Shown one piece after another: positions 52,015-59,593 of a stretch of 64,000 bases of DNA. Both the position numbers and the translations under genes were made by a program. Origin of the DNA: Nocardioides marinus (lineage in GTDB: Bacteria > Actinomycetota > Actinomycetes > Propionibacteriales > Nocardioidaceae); the NCBI RefSeq assembly GCF_013408145.1, contig NZ_JACBZI010000001.1, positions 868,001 to 932,000 on the forward strand, given 5' to 3'. The notes below the pieces were generated by a model, which saw only the letters and a list, made by a program, of their open reading frames with translations, was not told the origin of the DNA and searched no databases. Each line of letters starts with the position of its first letter. Positions within the stretch are counted from its first letter, which is position 1.

Positions 52015-52311
52015 ATGAGACCGATGACTGTCAGCGTCCTCGAGCTCCACGACGAGCTGAGCAAGACCGACGACGAGTCGATGCCCTGCCGGGTCAACAA
52101 CCCCGAGCTGTGGTTCGCCGAGTCGCCCGCCGACGTCGAGAGGGCCAAGGCCCTGTGCGTGGACTGCCCCGTGCGCAGCCTGTGCCTCTCGGGTGCCCTG
52201 GAGCGTCGTGAGCCCTGGGGTGTCTGGGGCGGCGAGCTGTTCCTCCAAGGCGTCGTCATCCCGCGCAAGCGCCCCCGTGGCCGTCCGCGGAAGAACCCCG
52301 TGGCCGCCTGA
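52015..52311 (+). CDS. whiB7: WhiB7 transcription factor
   Basis: A 98-residue iron-sulfur transcription factor that binds the primary sigma factor and switches on ribosome-antibiotic resistance genes. Cysteines 25, 48, 51 and 57 hold the cluster; GVWGG and the terminal AT-hook RGRPRK are diagnostic for WhiB7 among WhiB proteins. AGGAGGTGA abuts the ATG at 52015. A second in-frame ATG at 52024 is an equally possible start. It lies downstream of uvrD2, as in other actinobacteria, and is controlled by the leader described at 51.6-52.0 kb. Confidence 0.93.
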   Translation: MRPMTVSVLELHDELSKTDDESMPCRVNNPELWFAESPADVERAKALCVDCPVRSLCLSGALERREPWGVWGGELFLQGVVIPRKRPRGRPRKNPVAA

Positions 52312-52374
52312 GCCCCGCACCACCCGCACGACCTCCGAGCACCACCTCCACCCACCACCGGAAGAAGAACCACC

Positions 52375-52539
52375 ATGTCCCTCCAGACCGAGTCCCTGGC
52401 TCGCGCGCAGATCAGCGCCCGCCTGGGAGAGGCACAGCGTCGGCGCCAGGGCCACGAGCTCGCCCGAGCCCACCGCTTCAGCCGTCGCGCCGAGCACGCC
52501 GCCGTGCAGGCCCGCCTCGCCCTCGCCCGCGCGCTCTGA
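52375..52539 (+). CDS. Basic helical microprotein A downstream of whiB7
   Basis: A 54-residue protein, MSLQTESLARAQISARLGEA followed by QRRRQGHELARAHRFSRRAE and a hydrophobic-alanine helix ending RLALARAL. It is probably one long amphipathic basic helix. It starts 64 bases after whiB7 and is the same length as, and about 60% identical by eye to, the next small gene. No family was recognised. A purine-rich GGAAGAAG precedes the ATG. Position suggests cotranscription with whiB7. Confidence 0.6.
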   Translation: MSLQTESLARAQISARLGEAQRRRQGHELARAHRFSRRAEHAAVQARLALARAL

Positions 52540-52604
52540 GCGCCACGACACGAAGAAGCACGGATCCACACACCATGAACCACGACCCGAACCGGAGCAC
52601 CACC

Positions 52605-52769
52605 ATGAACCTCATGCACGAGAACCTGGCCCGCGCGCAAATGTCCGCGCGCCTGGGAGAGGCGCACGAGCTGCGACGGGGCCACCAGCTGGCCCGTGCC
52701 AAGCGCTTCGGCCGCAAGGCCGAGGCGGCTGCGCAGCAGGCGAGGCTGGCCCTCGCCCGGGCTCTGTGA
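52605..52769 (+). CDS. Basic helical microprotein B (tandem paralog)
   Basis: A 54-residue protein, MNLMHENLARAQMSARLGEA then HELRRGHQLARAKRFGRKAE and QQARLALARAL. I chose the ATG at 52605, preceded by GGAG at 52594-52597, because it makes the protein exactly as long as microprotein A. An ATG at 52575 would add ten unrelated residues. High Ala/Arg/Leu helix content suggests binding to a nucleic acid or acidic surface. The function is unknown. Confidence 0.6.
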   Translation: MNLMHENLARAQMSARLGEAHELRRGHQLARAKRFGRKAEAAAQQARLALARAL

Positions 52770-52820
52770 GCCCCGCTGCGCCAGGCACCACACCACCCGA
52801 CGCCTGATCGCGGGCGTCAC

Positions 52821-52870
52821 CCGGGGAGCCGGGGTCACGACGGAGAGTCCGTCGGGCCCCGGCTCCTCGG
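52821..52870. terminator. Long hairpin terminator after the whiB7 locus
   Basis: Outer 14-bp stem (52821-52834 with 52857-52870, one G-T pair), internal three-base mismatch, then an inner 7-bp stem CGACGGA/TCCGTCG with loop GAG. Confidence 0.75.
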
Positions 52871-52902
52871 CATTTCCGGGTCTCGCGCGGCCGGCACGCG
52901 CG

Positions 52903-52914
52903 TAGGGTCGGGGG
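52903..52914 (+). promoter_or_regulatory. Leaderless-type promoter
   Basis: TAGGGT at 52903-52908, 6 bases, ATG at 52915. Confidence 0.6.
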
Positions 52915-53076
52915 ATGCGCACCTGCGACTTCTGCGGCCGCACCGAGGAGGACGACGCCGCGACCCTGGCCTGGAGCACGTCGGTCGAGCGAGGTCGTCG
53001 CCAGACCTACTGCGACACCTGCTCGCGGGAGAACCTCCGCTCGATGGAGGGCAAGCTGGACTCCGACTTCTGGTGA
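52915..53076 (+). CDS. Small zinc-ribbon protein
   Basis: A 53-residue protein with two CxxC pairs: CDFC (4-7) and CDTC (33-36), a treble-clef/zinc-ribbon layout. It ends in SRENLRSMEGKLDSDFW, a tail that I recall in short conserved actinobacterial proteins. The leaderless-type hexamer fixes its ATG. Its last 70 bases overlap the 3' end of the opposing ThiF/TOMM-like gene, so the two ends are encoded on both strands. Confidence 0.7.
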   Translation: MRTCDFCGRTEEDDAATLAWSTSVERGRRQTYCDTCSRENLRSMEGKLDSDFW

Positions 53077-54038
53077 CGCCGGCCCGCTCCGCCCAGGTCT
53101 GCCCAGCCGCACCCGCACCGCGGGTGGCGTCGGTGCACCTGCACCTGTGGTGAGCCGCTGGCCCCCAGGGTGATCGTCGTCGACCAGGTGCTCGGCTGCC
53201 GGCCCTCCGACCAGCGCACCAGGTCGTGCACCGCCCAGCCCAGGGCGACCTGCCACAGGGCAGGGTCGCGCGGGGCCGGGTCGGACGGGCCGGCACCCGT
53301 CGAGGCCCGGCTGAGCTGCTCGACCAGCAGCGGCCAGCGCGGGTCGAGGTCTGCGGCGTGCGCGTCCAGGCACCGCACGCAGGCCGTGCGGCCCGGCGCC
53401 ACGAAGGGCCCGAGCACGACCCGGTCCAGCTCCGAGCGGACCAGCAGGTGGGGGACGTCGTCGCGCTGCAGGGGGTCGAGCTCCTCGCGCGCAGGCTCCT
53501 GCTCCCGCACCACGAGCACCGGGGGACCGCCCGCCGTCGACCCGGTCGCCGTCACCCGGCCCCCAGGGCCGGGCGCCACCGAGAGCCCGCAGGCGGCGAC
53601 CAGCCGCTCCAGTCCCGGCCGGTCGCGCGTCGGTACGTCGAGGTGCACCTGCGCCCGGCCACGCGTTGCCCACCGCTGGGGGGCCGTGCCGGGGTCGGAG
53701 CACCATGCAGCGGCCACCGCGGCGGGGTCGCCGGCCGGGTCCGCGTCGCTGCGGTGGAGCGCGGTCTGCAGGGCAGCGCCGTCCACGACGAGGCCCGCGC
53801 CGGCCAGCCGCGCCAGCACCTCCCCGGTGGGCGTGTGGGGTCGGGGCAGGTGCTCACCCGCGGGAGCAGCGCCGGACGTGAGCAGGCCGAGCAGGCGGCG
53901 TACGTCGGGGTGGTCGGGGACCAGGACCGCGCGTGCGCCCACGCCGACCTGCAGGTGCGCGGCGTCGCGGCGCAGCACCCTCAGGCCGGGCAGCAGCCTG
54001 GGGTGGTCCGGGAGCAGGGGGACGGGGTGGTCGGCCAT
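53007..54038 (-). CDS. TOMM leader-binding/ThiF-like protein
   Basis: A 343-residue protein resembling the cyclodehydratase-associated leader-peptide-binding proteins of thiazole/oxazole-modified microcin clusters, and a conserved actinobacterial protein in this gene neighbourhood. Visible blocks are HPRLLPGLRVLRRDAAHLQV at the N-terminus, a weak Rossmann-like middle (PPVLVVREQEPAREEL), PFVAPGRTACVRCLDAHAAD with CxxC, and a terminal CGCG. No precursor peptide or YcaO gene is nearby, so a biosynthetic role here is doubtful. It overlaps the small zinc-ribbon gene tail to tail. Confidence 0.65.
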   Translation of the reverse strand: MADHPVPLLPDHPRLLPGLRVLRRDAAHLQVGVGARAVLVPDHPDVRRLLGLLTSGAAPAGEHLPRPHTPTGEVLARLAGAGLVVDGAALQTALHRSDADPAGDPAAVAAAWCSDPGTAPQRWATRGRAQVHLDVPTRDRPGLERLVAACGLSVAPGPGGRVTATGSTAGGPPVLVVREQEPAREELDPLQRDDVPHLLVRSELDRVVLGPFVAPGRTACVRCLDAHAADLDPRWPLLVEQLSRASTGAGPSDPAPRDPALWQVALGWAVHDLVRWSEGRQPSTWSTTITLGASGSPQVQVHRRHPRCGCGWADLGGAGRRHQKSESSLPSIERRFSREQVSQ

Positions 54039-54108
54039 GGGGCAGGTCTACCCGTTCCGGCCGGGCCCCTCCGATGGTTCTCCACAGGGGCCGAGGACCC
54101 CCGGAAAG

Positions 54109-54152
54109 CACCGGACCGGCACCCGCCCCGAGGGGCAGGTGCCGGTCCGGTG
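54109..54152. terminator. Near-perfect 44-base hairpin
   Basis: CACCGGACCGGCACC (54109-54123) pairs with its exact complement at 54138-54152. Inside, GCCCC/GGGGC closes a two-base loop after single mismatched bases. It follows the leftward DUF5679 gene by 22 bases. Confidence 0.8.
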
Positions 54153-54174
54153 AGGAAACTCTGCGGTGTGGCGC

Positions 54175-54333
54175 TCAGGCCTTGCCGAGAATCCGGTTGA
54201 GGTTGGTCGAGCAGACCGGGCACACGGCCTTGGCCATGCGGGTGCCCTTGTCGTTGACCTTGATCTCGCCCTCGGCCTCGCGCTTCTCCTTGCACTTCAC
54301 GCAGTAGAACTCGCCGCTCCAGGTCTCCGCCAT
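54175..54333 (-). CDS. DUF5679 zinc-ribbon protein
   Basis: A 52-residue protein with two CxxC pairs, CVKC and CPVC. It reads MAETWSGEFYCVKCKEKREA, then KGTRMAKAVCPVCSTNLNRI. This is the usual DUF5679 sequence and length, widely conserved in actinobacteria, function unknown. AGGAGG stands 5 bases before the ATG at 54333. The open frame upstream (to 54363) lacks such a site. Confidence 0.87.
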   Translation of the reverse strand: MAETWSGEFYCVKCKEKREAEGEIKVNDKGTRMAKAVCPVCSTNLNRILGKA

Positions 54334-54506
54334 GACGGCCTCCTTGCCTCTAGGTCTTCGCATCGGTGGCCCGGCGTCTTCCGACGGGCCGACTCGACCC
54401 TACGGCACGCTCAGCGTCAGGCGTGACAGGCACCCCGTCCCGCGGGTCGCGGCGTCCCGTCCGAGGTCGCTCCGGTGGGCAGGGACGGCGCTGGTTGACT
54501 GGTCCC

Positions 54507-55319
54507 ATGAGCACTTCTCCCGAGTCCCTGCAGCTCACCCACCTCCGGCTGGAGCGCCCCGCGGAGGGCGTGGTCCGGCTGGTCCTGGACAACCCCGACA
54601 CGCGCAACGCGATGTCGGAGGAGATGACGGCCTCGTGGGTCTCGGCCATCGACGCGCTGGCCGACGACCCGTCCGTGCGGGTCGTGGTCGTGACCGGGGA
54701 GGGAACGGCCTTCTGCTCCGGCGGCAACACCTCCTGGATCGCCGGTGAGCCGGACGCCAGCGTCGACCGCCTGCGGACGCGGATGATGGCCTTCTACCGC
54801 GCCTGGCTCTCGATCCGGCGGCTGGAGGTGCCCACCATCGCGGCCATCAACGGGCCGGCGATCGGGGCGGGGCTGTGCCTGGCCCTGGCCTGCGACATCC
54901 GCTACGCCCAGCAGGGGGCGCGGATGGGGGTGCCCTTCGTCAAGCTCGGGATGCACCCCGGCATGGCCGGCACCCACCTGCTGCCGCAGGCGGTGGGGCT
55001 GGCCGCGGCCCGCGACCTGCTGCTGACCGGGCGCGTCGTGCAGGACGACGAAGCGGTGCAGCTGGGCCTGGTCTCGCGGGTGCTGCCCCTGGACACCTTC
55101 GCCGACATCGTGCTGGAGACCGCTGTGGGCGTGGCGGGCACCGCTCCCATCCCCAGCCGGCTGACCAAGCTGGCCCTGCAGGACGGCGGCCACGCCGACT
55201 TCGAGGCCGCCCTGCAGTGGGAGGGGCTGGCCCAGCCGGTGACCCTGGCCACCGCCGACCTGCAGGAGGGCATCCGCGCGGCGCAGGAGCGGCGGCCGGC
55301 CCGCTTCGAGGGCCGCTGA
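54507..55319 (+). CDS. Enoyl-CoA hydratase/isomerase family protein
   Basis: A 270-residue crotonase-fold protein. The CoA/oxyanion motif FCSGGNTSWI is near residue 72 and GPAIGAGLCLALACDIRYAQ near 118. Glu/Asp at the usual catalytic positions are not the standard pair (LGMHPGMAGTHLLP), so hydratase, isomerase or hydrolase activity are all possible. TTGACT stands 6 bases before the ATG at 54507; the frame is open upstream without a better start. Confidence 0.85.
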   Translation: MSTSPESLQLTHLRLERPAEGVVRLVLDNPDTRNAMSEEMTASWVSAIDALADDPSVRVVVVTGEGTAFCSGGNTSWIAGEPDASVDRLRTRMMAFYRAWLSIRRLEVPTIAAINGPAIGAGLCLALACDIRYAQQGARMGVPFVKLGMHPGMAGTHLLPQAVGLAAARDLLLTGRVVQDDEAVQLGLVSRVLPLDTFADIVLETAVGVAGTAPIPSRLTKLALQDGGHADFEAALQWEGLAQPVTLATADLQEGIRAAQERRPARFEGR

Positions 55320-55350
55320 CGCCGACGCTCCCGGTCGACGCGCGCCGGAC

Positions 55351-55390
55351 CTGTCCCCACCCTGTGGACACAGCTGTGGACAGGGTGTGG
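55351..55390. promoter_or_regulatory. Palindrome with two DnaA-box-like octamers
   Basis: TGTGGACA occurs at 55363 and 55375 inside an inverted repeat CACCCTGT...ACAGGGTG. The complement TGTCCACA matches eight of nine bases of the Streptomyces-type DnaA box TTGTCCACA. It could equally be the terminator of the enoyl-CoA hydratase gene. Confidence 0.35.
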
Positions 55391-55485
55391 AGAGTCGTCG
55401 GAACCAGTGGAGAACGTCATGACAGGCTGGGACGACGCTGTGGAGGACCGATGACCCGCACGGGCGAGGGACAGGGGGAGCGCCG

Positions 55486-56541
55486 ATGAGCGCGCCGGCG
55501 TACGACGACGGGCCGATCGCCGCGCTGCGCCGCATCGCCTTCCTGCTCGAGCGCGGGCGCGAGGACACCTACAAGGTCAAGGCCTTCCGCGGGGCCGCCG
55601 CCGCGCTGCTGCCGCTGGACCCCGACGAGGTGGCCGCCCACGTCGAGCAGGGCACGCTGTCCTCGATCCCGGGGGTGGGGGCCAGCTCCGCGGCCGTGGT
55701 GGCCGACGCGGTCCGCGGCGTCGTGCCCGAGCGGCTGGCCCGCCTCGAGGCCGAGCACGGCGGTGCCCTGGCCGCCGGTGGGCACGAGCTGCTGGGGCTG
55801 CTGCGCGGCGACCTGCACTCCCACTCCGACTGGTCCGACGGGGGCTCGCCGATCGAGGAGATGGCCTTCACCGCGCTGGAGCTCGGGCGGGAGTACCAGG
55901 TGCTGACCGACCACTCGCCGCGCCTGAAGGTCGCCCGGGGGCTGTCGGCCGAGCGGCTGGCCCGCCAGCTCGACGTCGTCGACGCGGTCAACGGCCAGCT
56001 CGACGGCTCGGGCTTCACCCTGCTCAAGGGGATCGAGGTCGACATCCTCGACGACGGGTCGCTGGACCAGAGCGAGGAGATGCTGCAGCGGCTGGACGTG
56101 CGCGTCGCGAGCGTGCACTCCAAGCTGCGGATGGACGCCGCGGCGATGACCCGGCGGATGGTCGCGGCGGTGCACCACCCGCTGGTCGACGTGCTGGGGC
56201 ACTGCACCGGCCGGCTGGTCACCGGCGGCCGGGGGACCCGGCCGGAGTCGACCTTCGACGCCCGCGCGGTCTTCGAGGCCTGCGCGGAGACCGGGACGGC
56301 CGTGGAGATCAACTCCCGCCCCGAGCGCCGCGACCCGCCGACGCGGCTGCTGGAGCTCGCCCGGGACATCGGGTGCCTGTTCGCGATCGACACCGACGCG
56401 CACGCCCCGGGGCAGCTGGACTTCCTGGCCTACGGCGCCGAGCGCGCGGAGGCCGCGGGCATCGACCCCGAGCGGATCGTCACGACCTGGCCGAAGGACC
56501 GGCTGCTCGAATGGGCCGGTCGCCCCGGCGAGGCAGGCTAG
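55486..56541 (+). CDS. PolX-like PHP phosphoesterase without a polymerase domain
   Basis: A 351-residue protein. Residues 10-90 are helix-hairpin-helix DNA-binding repeats as in family X polymerases (YKVKAFRGAAAALLPLDPDE, LSSIPGVGASSAAVV). Residues 105-340 are a PHP domain with GDLHSHSDWSDG, LTDHSPRL, EVDIL, VHHPLVDVLGH and TDAHAPGQL, so metal ligands look complete. The nucleotidyltransferase palm between them in true PolX enzymes is absent. It is likely a DNA or nucleotide phosphatase/exonuclease. GGGGGAG precedes the ATG. The TAG stop is used in the next promoter. Confidence 0.85.
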   Translation: MSAPAYDDGPIAALRRIAFLLERGREDTYKVKAFRGAAAALLPLDPDEVAAHVEQGTLSSIPGVGASSAAVVADAVRGVVPERLARLEAEHGGALAAGGHELLGLLRGDLHSHSDWSDGGSPIEEMAFTALELGREYQVLTDHSPRLKVARGLSAERLARQLDVVDAVNGQLDGSGFTLLKGIEVDILDDGSLDQSEEMLQRLDVRVASVHSKLRMDAAAMTRRMVAAVHHPLVDVLGHCTGRLVTGGRGTRPESTFDARAVFEACAETGTAVEINSRPERRDPPTRLLELARDIGCLFAIDTDAHAPGQLDFLAYGAERAEAAGIDPERIVTTWPKDRLLEWAGRPGEAG

Positions 56542-56550
56542 GGTCCGAGC
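56539..56550 (+). promoter_or_regulatory. Leaderless-type promoter inside the PHP gene stop
   Basis: TAGGGT at 56539-56544, 6 bases, ATG at 56551. The TAG is the PHP gene stop. Confidence 0.6.
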
Positions 56551-57072
56551 ATGGCGGCGGTCGAGGTGCGCAGGTCCAAGCGCCGCCGCCGCACCGTGTC
56601 CGCCTACCGCGACGGCGACCGCATCATCGTGCTGGTGCCGGCCACGTTGACCCGGGCCGAGGAGGCCGAGTGGGTCGAGACCATGGTCGCCCGGGTGGAG
56701 CGGGCGGAGGCACGGCGCAACCCCAGCGACGACGAGCTGCTGGAGCGGGCCGTGTCGCTCTCGGACCGCTACTTCGGCGGGATCGCGCTGCCGGAGTCGG
56801 TGCGGTGGGTGGACAACCAGTCGGCCCGGTGGGGCTCGTGCACCCCCGGCGACCGGACGATCCGGCTCTCGGCGCGGCTGCAGGGGATGCCGACGTGGGT
56901 CATCGACTACGTGCTCGTGCACGAGCTGGCGCACCTGATCGAGCCGCACCACAACGACGGGTTCTGGGCGTGGGTGGACCGCTACCCGCAGGCCGAGAAG
57001 GCCAAGGGCTACCTGCTGGGCTGGTCGGCGGCCGCCGAGCTCGACGACCCGCCGGGGGAGAGCCTCGACTGA
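56551..57072 (+). CDS. WLM/YgjP-like zinc metallopeptidase
   Basis: A 173-residue protein with the zinc motif HELAHLIEPHH (HExxH near residue 130). Upstream is WVDNQSARWGSCTPGDRTIR, which marks the DUF45/YgjP branch of WLM/SprT-like peptidases. A basic N-terminus (RRSKRRRRTVSA) may bind nucleic acid. Relatives are linked to repair of protein-DNA crosslinks, though this branch is poorly studied. Its 3' end overlaps the opposing NUDIX gene by 64 bases. Confidence 0.85.
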   Translation: MAAVEVRRSKRRRRTVSAYRDGDRIIVLVPATLTRAEEAEWVETMVARVERAEARRNPSDDELLERAVSLSDRYFGGIALPESVRWVDNQSARWGSCTPGDRTIRLSARLQGMPTWVIDYVLVHELAHLIEPHHNDGFWAWVDRYPQAEKAKGYLLGWSAAAELDDPPGESLD

Positions 57073-57629
57073 GCCTCCGGCCGCCCGGCGACCCGGGCCC
57101 GGGCGATGGCGATCAGGTCGTGCATCTCGGTCTCCAGCCCGTCGGGCAGGGCGTCGACCGGCCACCAGCGCACGTCCAGCGACTCCGCGCTGACGGCGTG
57201 CGGGGCGTCGTGCGGGGCCCGGGCGACGAAGCGGACGTCGAGGTGGTGCACCTCGACCCCCGGGTGGCAGAAGGGGACCGTGTGCTCGTCGAGGTGCGCC
57301 GGCACCGGGTCGAGGTCCAGGGAGGGCAGACCGGACTCCTCCAGCGCCTCCCGCAGCGCGACGCCGGCCAGGGTGGTGTCGCCGGGCTCGCAGTGACCGC
57401 CGAAGGCGAACCACCGACGCGCCTTGCGGTGCAGGTTGAGCAGGACGTGCTCACCGCTCGCGTCGACCACGAGGGTCCCGGCGGTGAGGTGGTCGGGGAC
57501 GCAGTGGCGCCAGGTGCCCTCGGGCTGGGCGTGCAGGTGCTCGACGTACCTCGTGCGCAGGGCCTCCTGCGCAGGGGTGGGTGAGCGCCAGGCGGTGAGG
57601 ACCGCCAGGACGTCGGCGTGCAGGCTCAC
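57009..57629 (-). CDS. NUDIX hydrolase
   Basis: A 206-residue NUDIX protein with the box GHCEPGDTTLAGVALREALE then ESG (about 95-117), preceded by VLLNLHRKARRWFAFG. The N-terminal 65 residues are helical and specific to this group. The substrate (nucleotide sugar, dinucleotide or oxidised nucleotide) is unknown. It starts by GTGA overlap with the metalloprotease-like gene upstream, so the two are cotranslated. Confidence 0.87.
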   Translation of the reverse strand: MSLHADVLAVLTAWRSPTPAQEALRTRYVEHLHAQPEGTWRHCVPDHLTAGTLVVDASGEHVLLNLHRKARRWFAFGGHCEPGDTTLAGVALREALEESGLPSLDLDPVPAHLDEHTVPFCHPGVEVHHLDVRFVARAPHDAPHAVSAESLDVRWWPVDALPDGLETEMHDLIAIARARVAGRPEAQSRLSPGGSSSSAAADQPSR

Positions 57630-59047
57630 GCGTCGTCGCTGTCCTGGTCCCCGGGCTGGTCGCCGGACTCGTCCTCGGGCTGGTCCTGGGGCTGGTCGCC
57701 GGTGAGCAGCTTGCGCAGCTCGGCGTCGAAGTCCTCCTCCGAGAGCGCGTCGGGCGCCGAGGCGTCCGCCCGGAACCCCAGCGGGTCGTCGAGGTCGGCG
57801 GCGGTGGGCAGCAGGTCGGGGTGCATCCACACGCCGTCGCGACCCTCGATGCCCTGACGGCTGCGCAGCGATCCCCACAGGGTGGAGGCGTCGCGCAGAC
57901 GACGGGGGCGCAGCTCGAGGCCCACGAGGGCGGCGAAGGTGTCCTCGGCCGGTCCGCCCGCGGCGCGGCGGCGGCGTACGGCCTCCTGCAGCTTCGTGGC
58001 GGCGGGCATCCGGGGGGCGGTGGCCTGGCCGACGACCTCGTCGACCCAGCCCTCGACGAGGGCGAGCACGATCTCGAGGCGCTGCAGGGCGGCCTGCTGG
58101 AGCGGGGACTTGGGCAGCTCGAACATCCCGCCCTCCAGCAGCCCCTGCATGGCTGCGGGGTCGGTGGGGTCGATGCCGCGCATCTGCTCCTCGATGCGTG
58201 ACTGGATCGCGTCGGTGTCGATCTGGATGCCGCGGGCGTAGTCGGTGACAGCGCCCACGACGTGCTCGCGCAGCCACGGGACGCCGGCGAAGAGGCGCTG
58301 GTGCGCGGCCTCGCGCAGGGCGAGGTAGAGCAGCACGTCGTCCTCGGTGACGTCGAGGCCCTCGGCGAAGGCGGAGACGTTGGCCGGGACCAGCGCCGCC
58401 CTCCCGGCGGGGGCGAGCGGCACGCCGACGTCGGAGACGCTGAGCACCTCCTTGGCCAGGGTGCCGATGCCGGAGCCGGTCTGGCCGGCGAGCATGCCGC
58501 CGATGACCTTGCCGAGCATGCCGACCAGCGGACCCGACATCGCGCGGGCCTCCTCCGGCAGCGCCGAGGAGATCGCCTCGACCGACTGTCGCGCGATCGG
58601 CTCCATGAGGTGGCGCCAGGTGTCGGAGGTCGCCACGACCCACTCCGCGCGCGACCAGGCCGCGGTGCCGGTGATGCCGGAGGGGAGCTCGGTGGCGTCG
58701 TCGAGCCAGTGGTCTGCCAGCCGCACCGCGTCGGCGACGGCGTCCTTCTGCTTCTGCGTCGGGCTCGGGTCGGGGTCCTGGGCCACGGTCCTGCGGGCGG
58801 TGTCGAGCGCGAGCTCCCAGTTCAGCGGGCCCTCGTGCGGCGCCATCATCGCCTGGATCTGGCCGAAGAGCTGGGTGAGGTCGGGCATCTGCCCCCCGAA
58901 CTGCTGGCTGAACCGGTTCAGCTGCTCGCCGAGGTCACCCATGCCGGCCCCGCCGGCCCCACCCAGCTGGCCGAAGAGCTGCTCGAAGGGCGTGCCCTTG
59001 AACGGGTTGGGCTGCTCGTCGTCGGGGCGGTCGTCGCCGGTGCTCAT
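57626..59047 (-). CDS. DUF2342-type zinc metalloprotease-like protein
   Basis: A 473-residue protein of the actinobacterial family annotated as zinc-dependent metalloprotease/DUF2342. A Gly/Gln-rich N-terminus (NPFKGTPFEQLFGQLGGAGG) leads into a helical body. The family motif LREAAHQRLFAGVPWLREH near 255-273 has REAAH where HExxH would be, so classical catalysis is doubtful. The C-terminus is acidic and repetitive (DQPQDQPEDESGDQPGDQDS). The minus-strand hexamer TACCGT lies 7 bases before the ATG. It is divergent from moaE. Confidence 0.83.
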   Translation of the reverse strand: MSTGDDRPDDEQPNPFKGTPFEQLFGQLGGAGGAGMGDLGEQLNRFSQQFGGQMPDLTQLFGQIQAMMAPHEGPLNWELALDTARRTVAQDPDPSPTQKQKDAVADAVRLADHWLDDATELPSGITGTAAWSRAEWVVATSDTWRHLMEPIARQSVEAISSALPEEARAMSGPLVGMLGKVIGGMLAGQTGSGIGTLAKEVLSVSDVGVPLAPAGRAALVPANVSAFAEGLDVTEDDVLLYLALREAAHQRLFAGVPWLREHVVGAVTDYARGIQIDTDAIQSRIEEQMRGIDPTDPAAMQGLLEGGMFELPKSPLQQAALQRLEIVLALVEGWVDEVVGQATAPRMPAATKLQEAVRRRRAAGGPAEDTFAALVGLELRPRRLRDASTLWGSLRSRQGIEGRDGVWMHPDLLPTAADLDDPLGFRADASAPDALSEEDFDAELRKLLTGDQPQDQPEDESGDQPGDQDSDDA

Positions 59048-59060
59048 GCGGACCACGGTA
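59048..59060 (-). promoter_or_regulatory. Leaderless-type promoter (leftward)
   Basis: Minus-strand TACCGT (59060-59055), 7 bases, ATG at 59047. Confidence 0.5.
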
Positions 59061-59079
59061 CGCCGCCCGGGCAACTGGC

Positions 59080-59091
59080 TACGCTGCCCGG
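59080..59091 (+). promoter_or_regulatory. Leaderless-type promoter of moaE (rightward)
   Basis: TACGCT at 59080-59085, 6 bases, GTG at 59092. It is paired with the leftward promoter 20 bases away. Confidence 0.5.
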
Positions 59092-59577
59092 GTGACCCCA
59101 GACGAGACCGGTCCGACGAGCCCGGAGACGAGCCCGGAGACGAGCCCGGAGGCGGCTGCGACGGTTCGTCTCGTCGACATCCGCGACACCCCGCTCGACG
59201 TCGTCGAGGTGCTGGAGGCCATCGGGGACGAGTCCGCCGGGGGGGAGACGCTCTTCGTCGGTCGGGTGCGCGACCACGACGGTGGACGCGACGTCGTCGC
59301 CCTGGACTACTCCGCCCACCCGACGGCGCTGACCCGGCTGCGCGAGGTGTGCGAGGAGGTCGCGGCACGTCACGACGTACGCGCGGTGGCGGCCGTGCAC
59401 CGCACCGGCGCCCTGGCCATCGGTGACATCGCCGTCGTCGTCGCGACCAGCGCCGCCCACCGCGGCCAGGCCTTCGACGCCTCCCGCGACCTCATCGACA
59501 CGTTGAAGGCGCAGGTGCCGATCTGGAAGCACCAGCGCTTCACCGACGGCGTGGAGGAGTGGGTCGGGACCCCCTGA
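59092..59577 (+). CDS. moaE: Molybdopterin synthase catalytic subunit MoaE
   Basis: A 161-residue enzyme that converts cyclic pyranopterin monophosphate to molybdopterin with MoaD. Motifs are GETLFVGRVRDHDGGRDVVA, LDYSAHP, VAAVHRTGALAIGDIAVVV and the catalytic LKAQVPIWKHQ near the end. An N-terminal extension carries a threefold repeat of TSPE, encoded by 12-base repeats (59114-59150), not needed for the fold. The GTG at 59092 is set by TACGCT. No moaD is adjacent. Confidence 0.92.
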   Translation: MTPDETGPTSPETSPETSPEAAATVRLVDIRDTPLDVVEVLEAIGDESAGGETLFVGRVRDHDGGRDVVALDYSAHPTALTRLREVCEEVAARHDVRAVAAVHRTGALAIGDIAVVVATSAAHRGQAFDASRDLIDTLKAQVPIWKHQRFTDGVEEWVGTP

Positions 59578-59581
59578 GGGT

Positions 59582-59593
59582 TACCGTGAGCAG
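59582..59593 (+). promoter_or_regulatory. Leaderless-type promoter
   Basis: TACCGT at 59582-59587, 6 bases, GTG at 59594. Confidence 0.5.

Noticed and set aside
52193..52807. 204-residue frame over the microproteins
   Set aside because: It runs in another frame across whiB7 and both small genes; the two tandem paralogous 54-residue frames explain the region better.
53007..54038. Thiazole/oxazole-modified peptide cluster
   Set aside because: No YcaO, dehydrogenase or precursor peptide was found around the ThiF/TOMM-like gene.
59114..59150. 12-base direct repeats as a mobile or regulatory repeat
   Set aside because: They are in frame and simply encode the TSPE repeats of the MoaE N-terminal extension.
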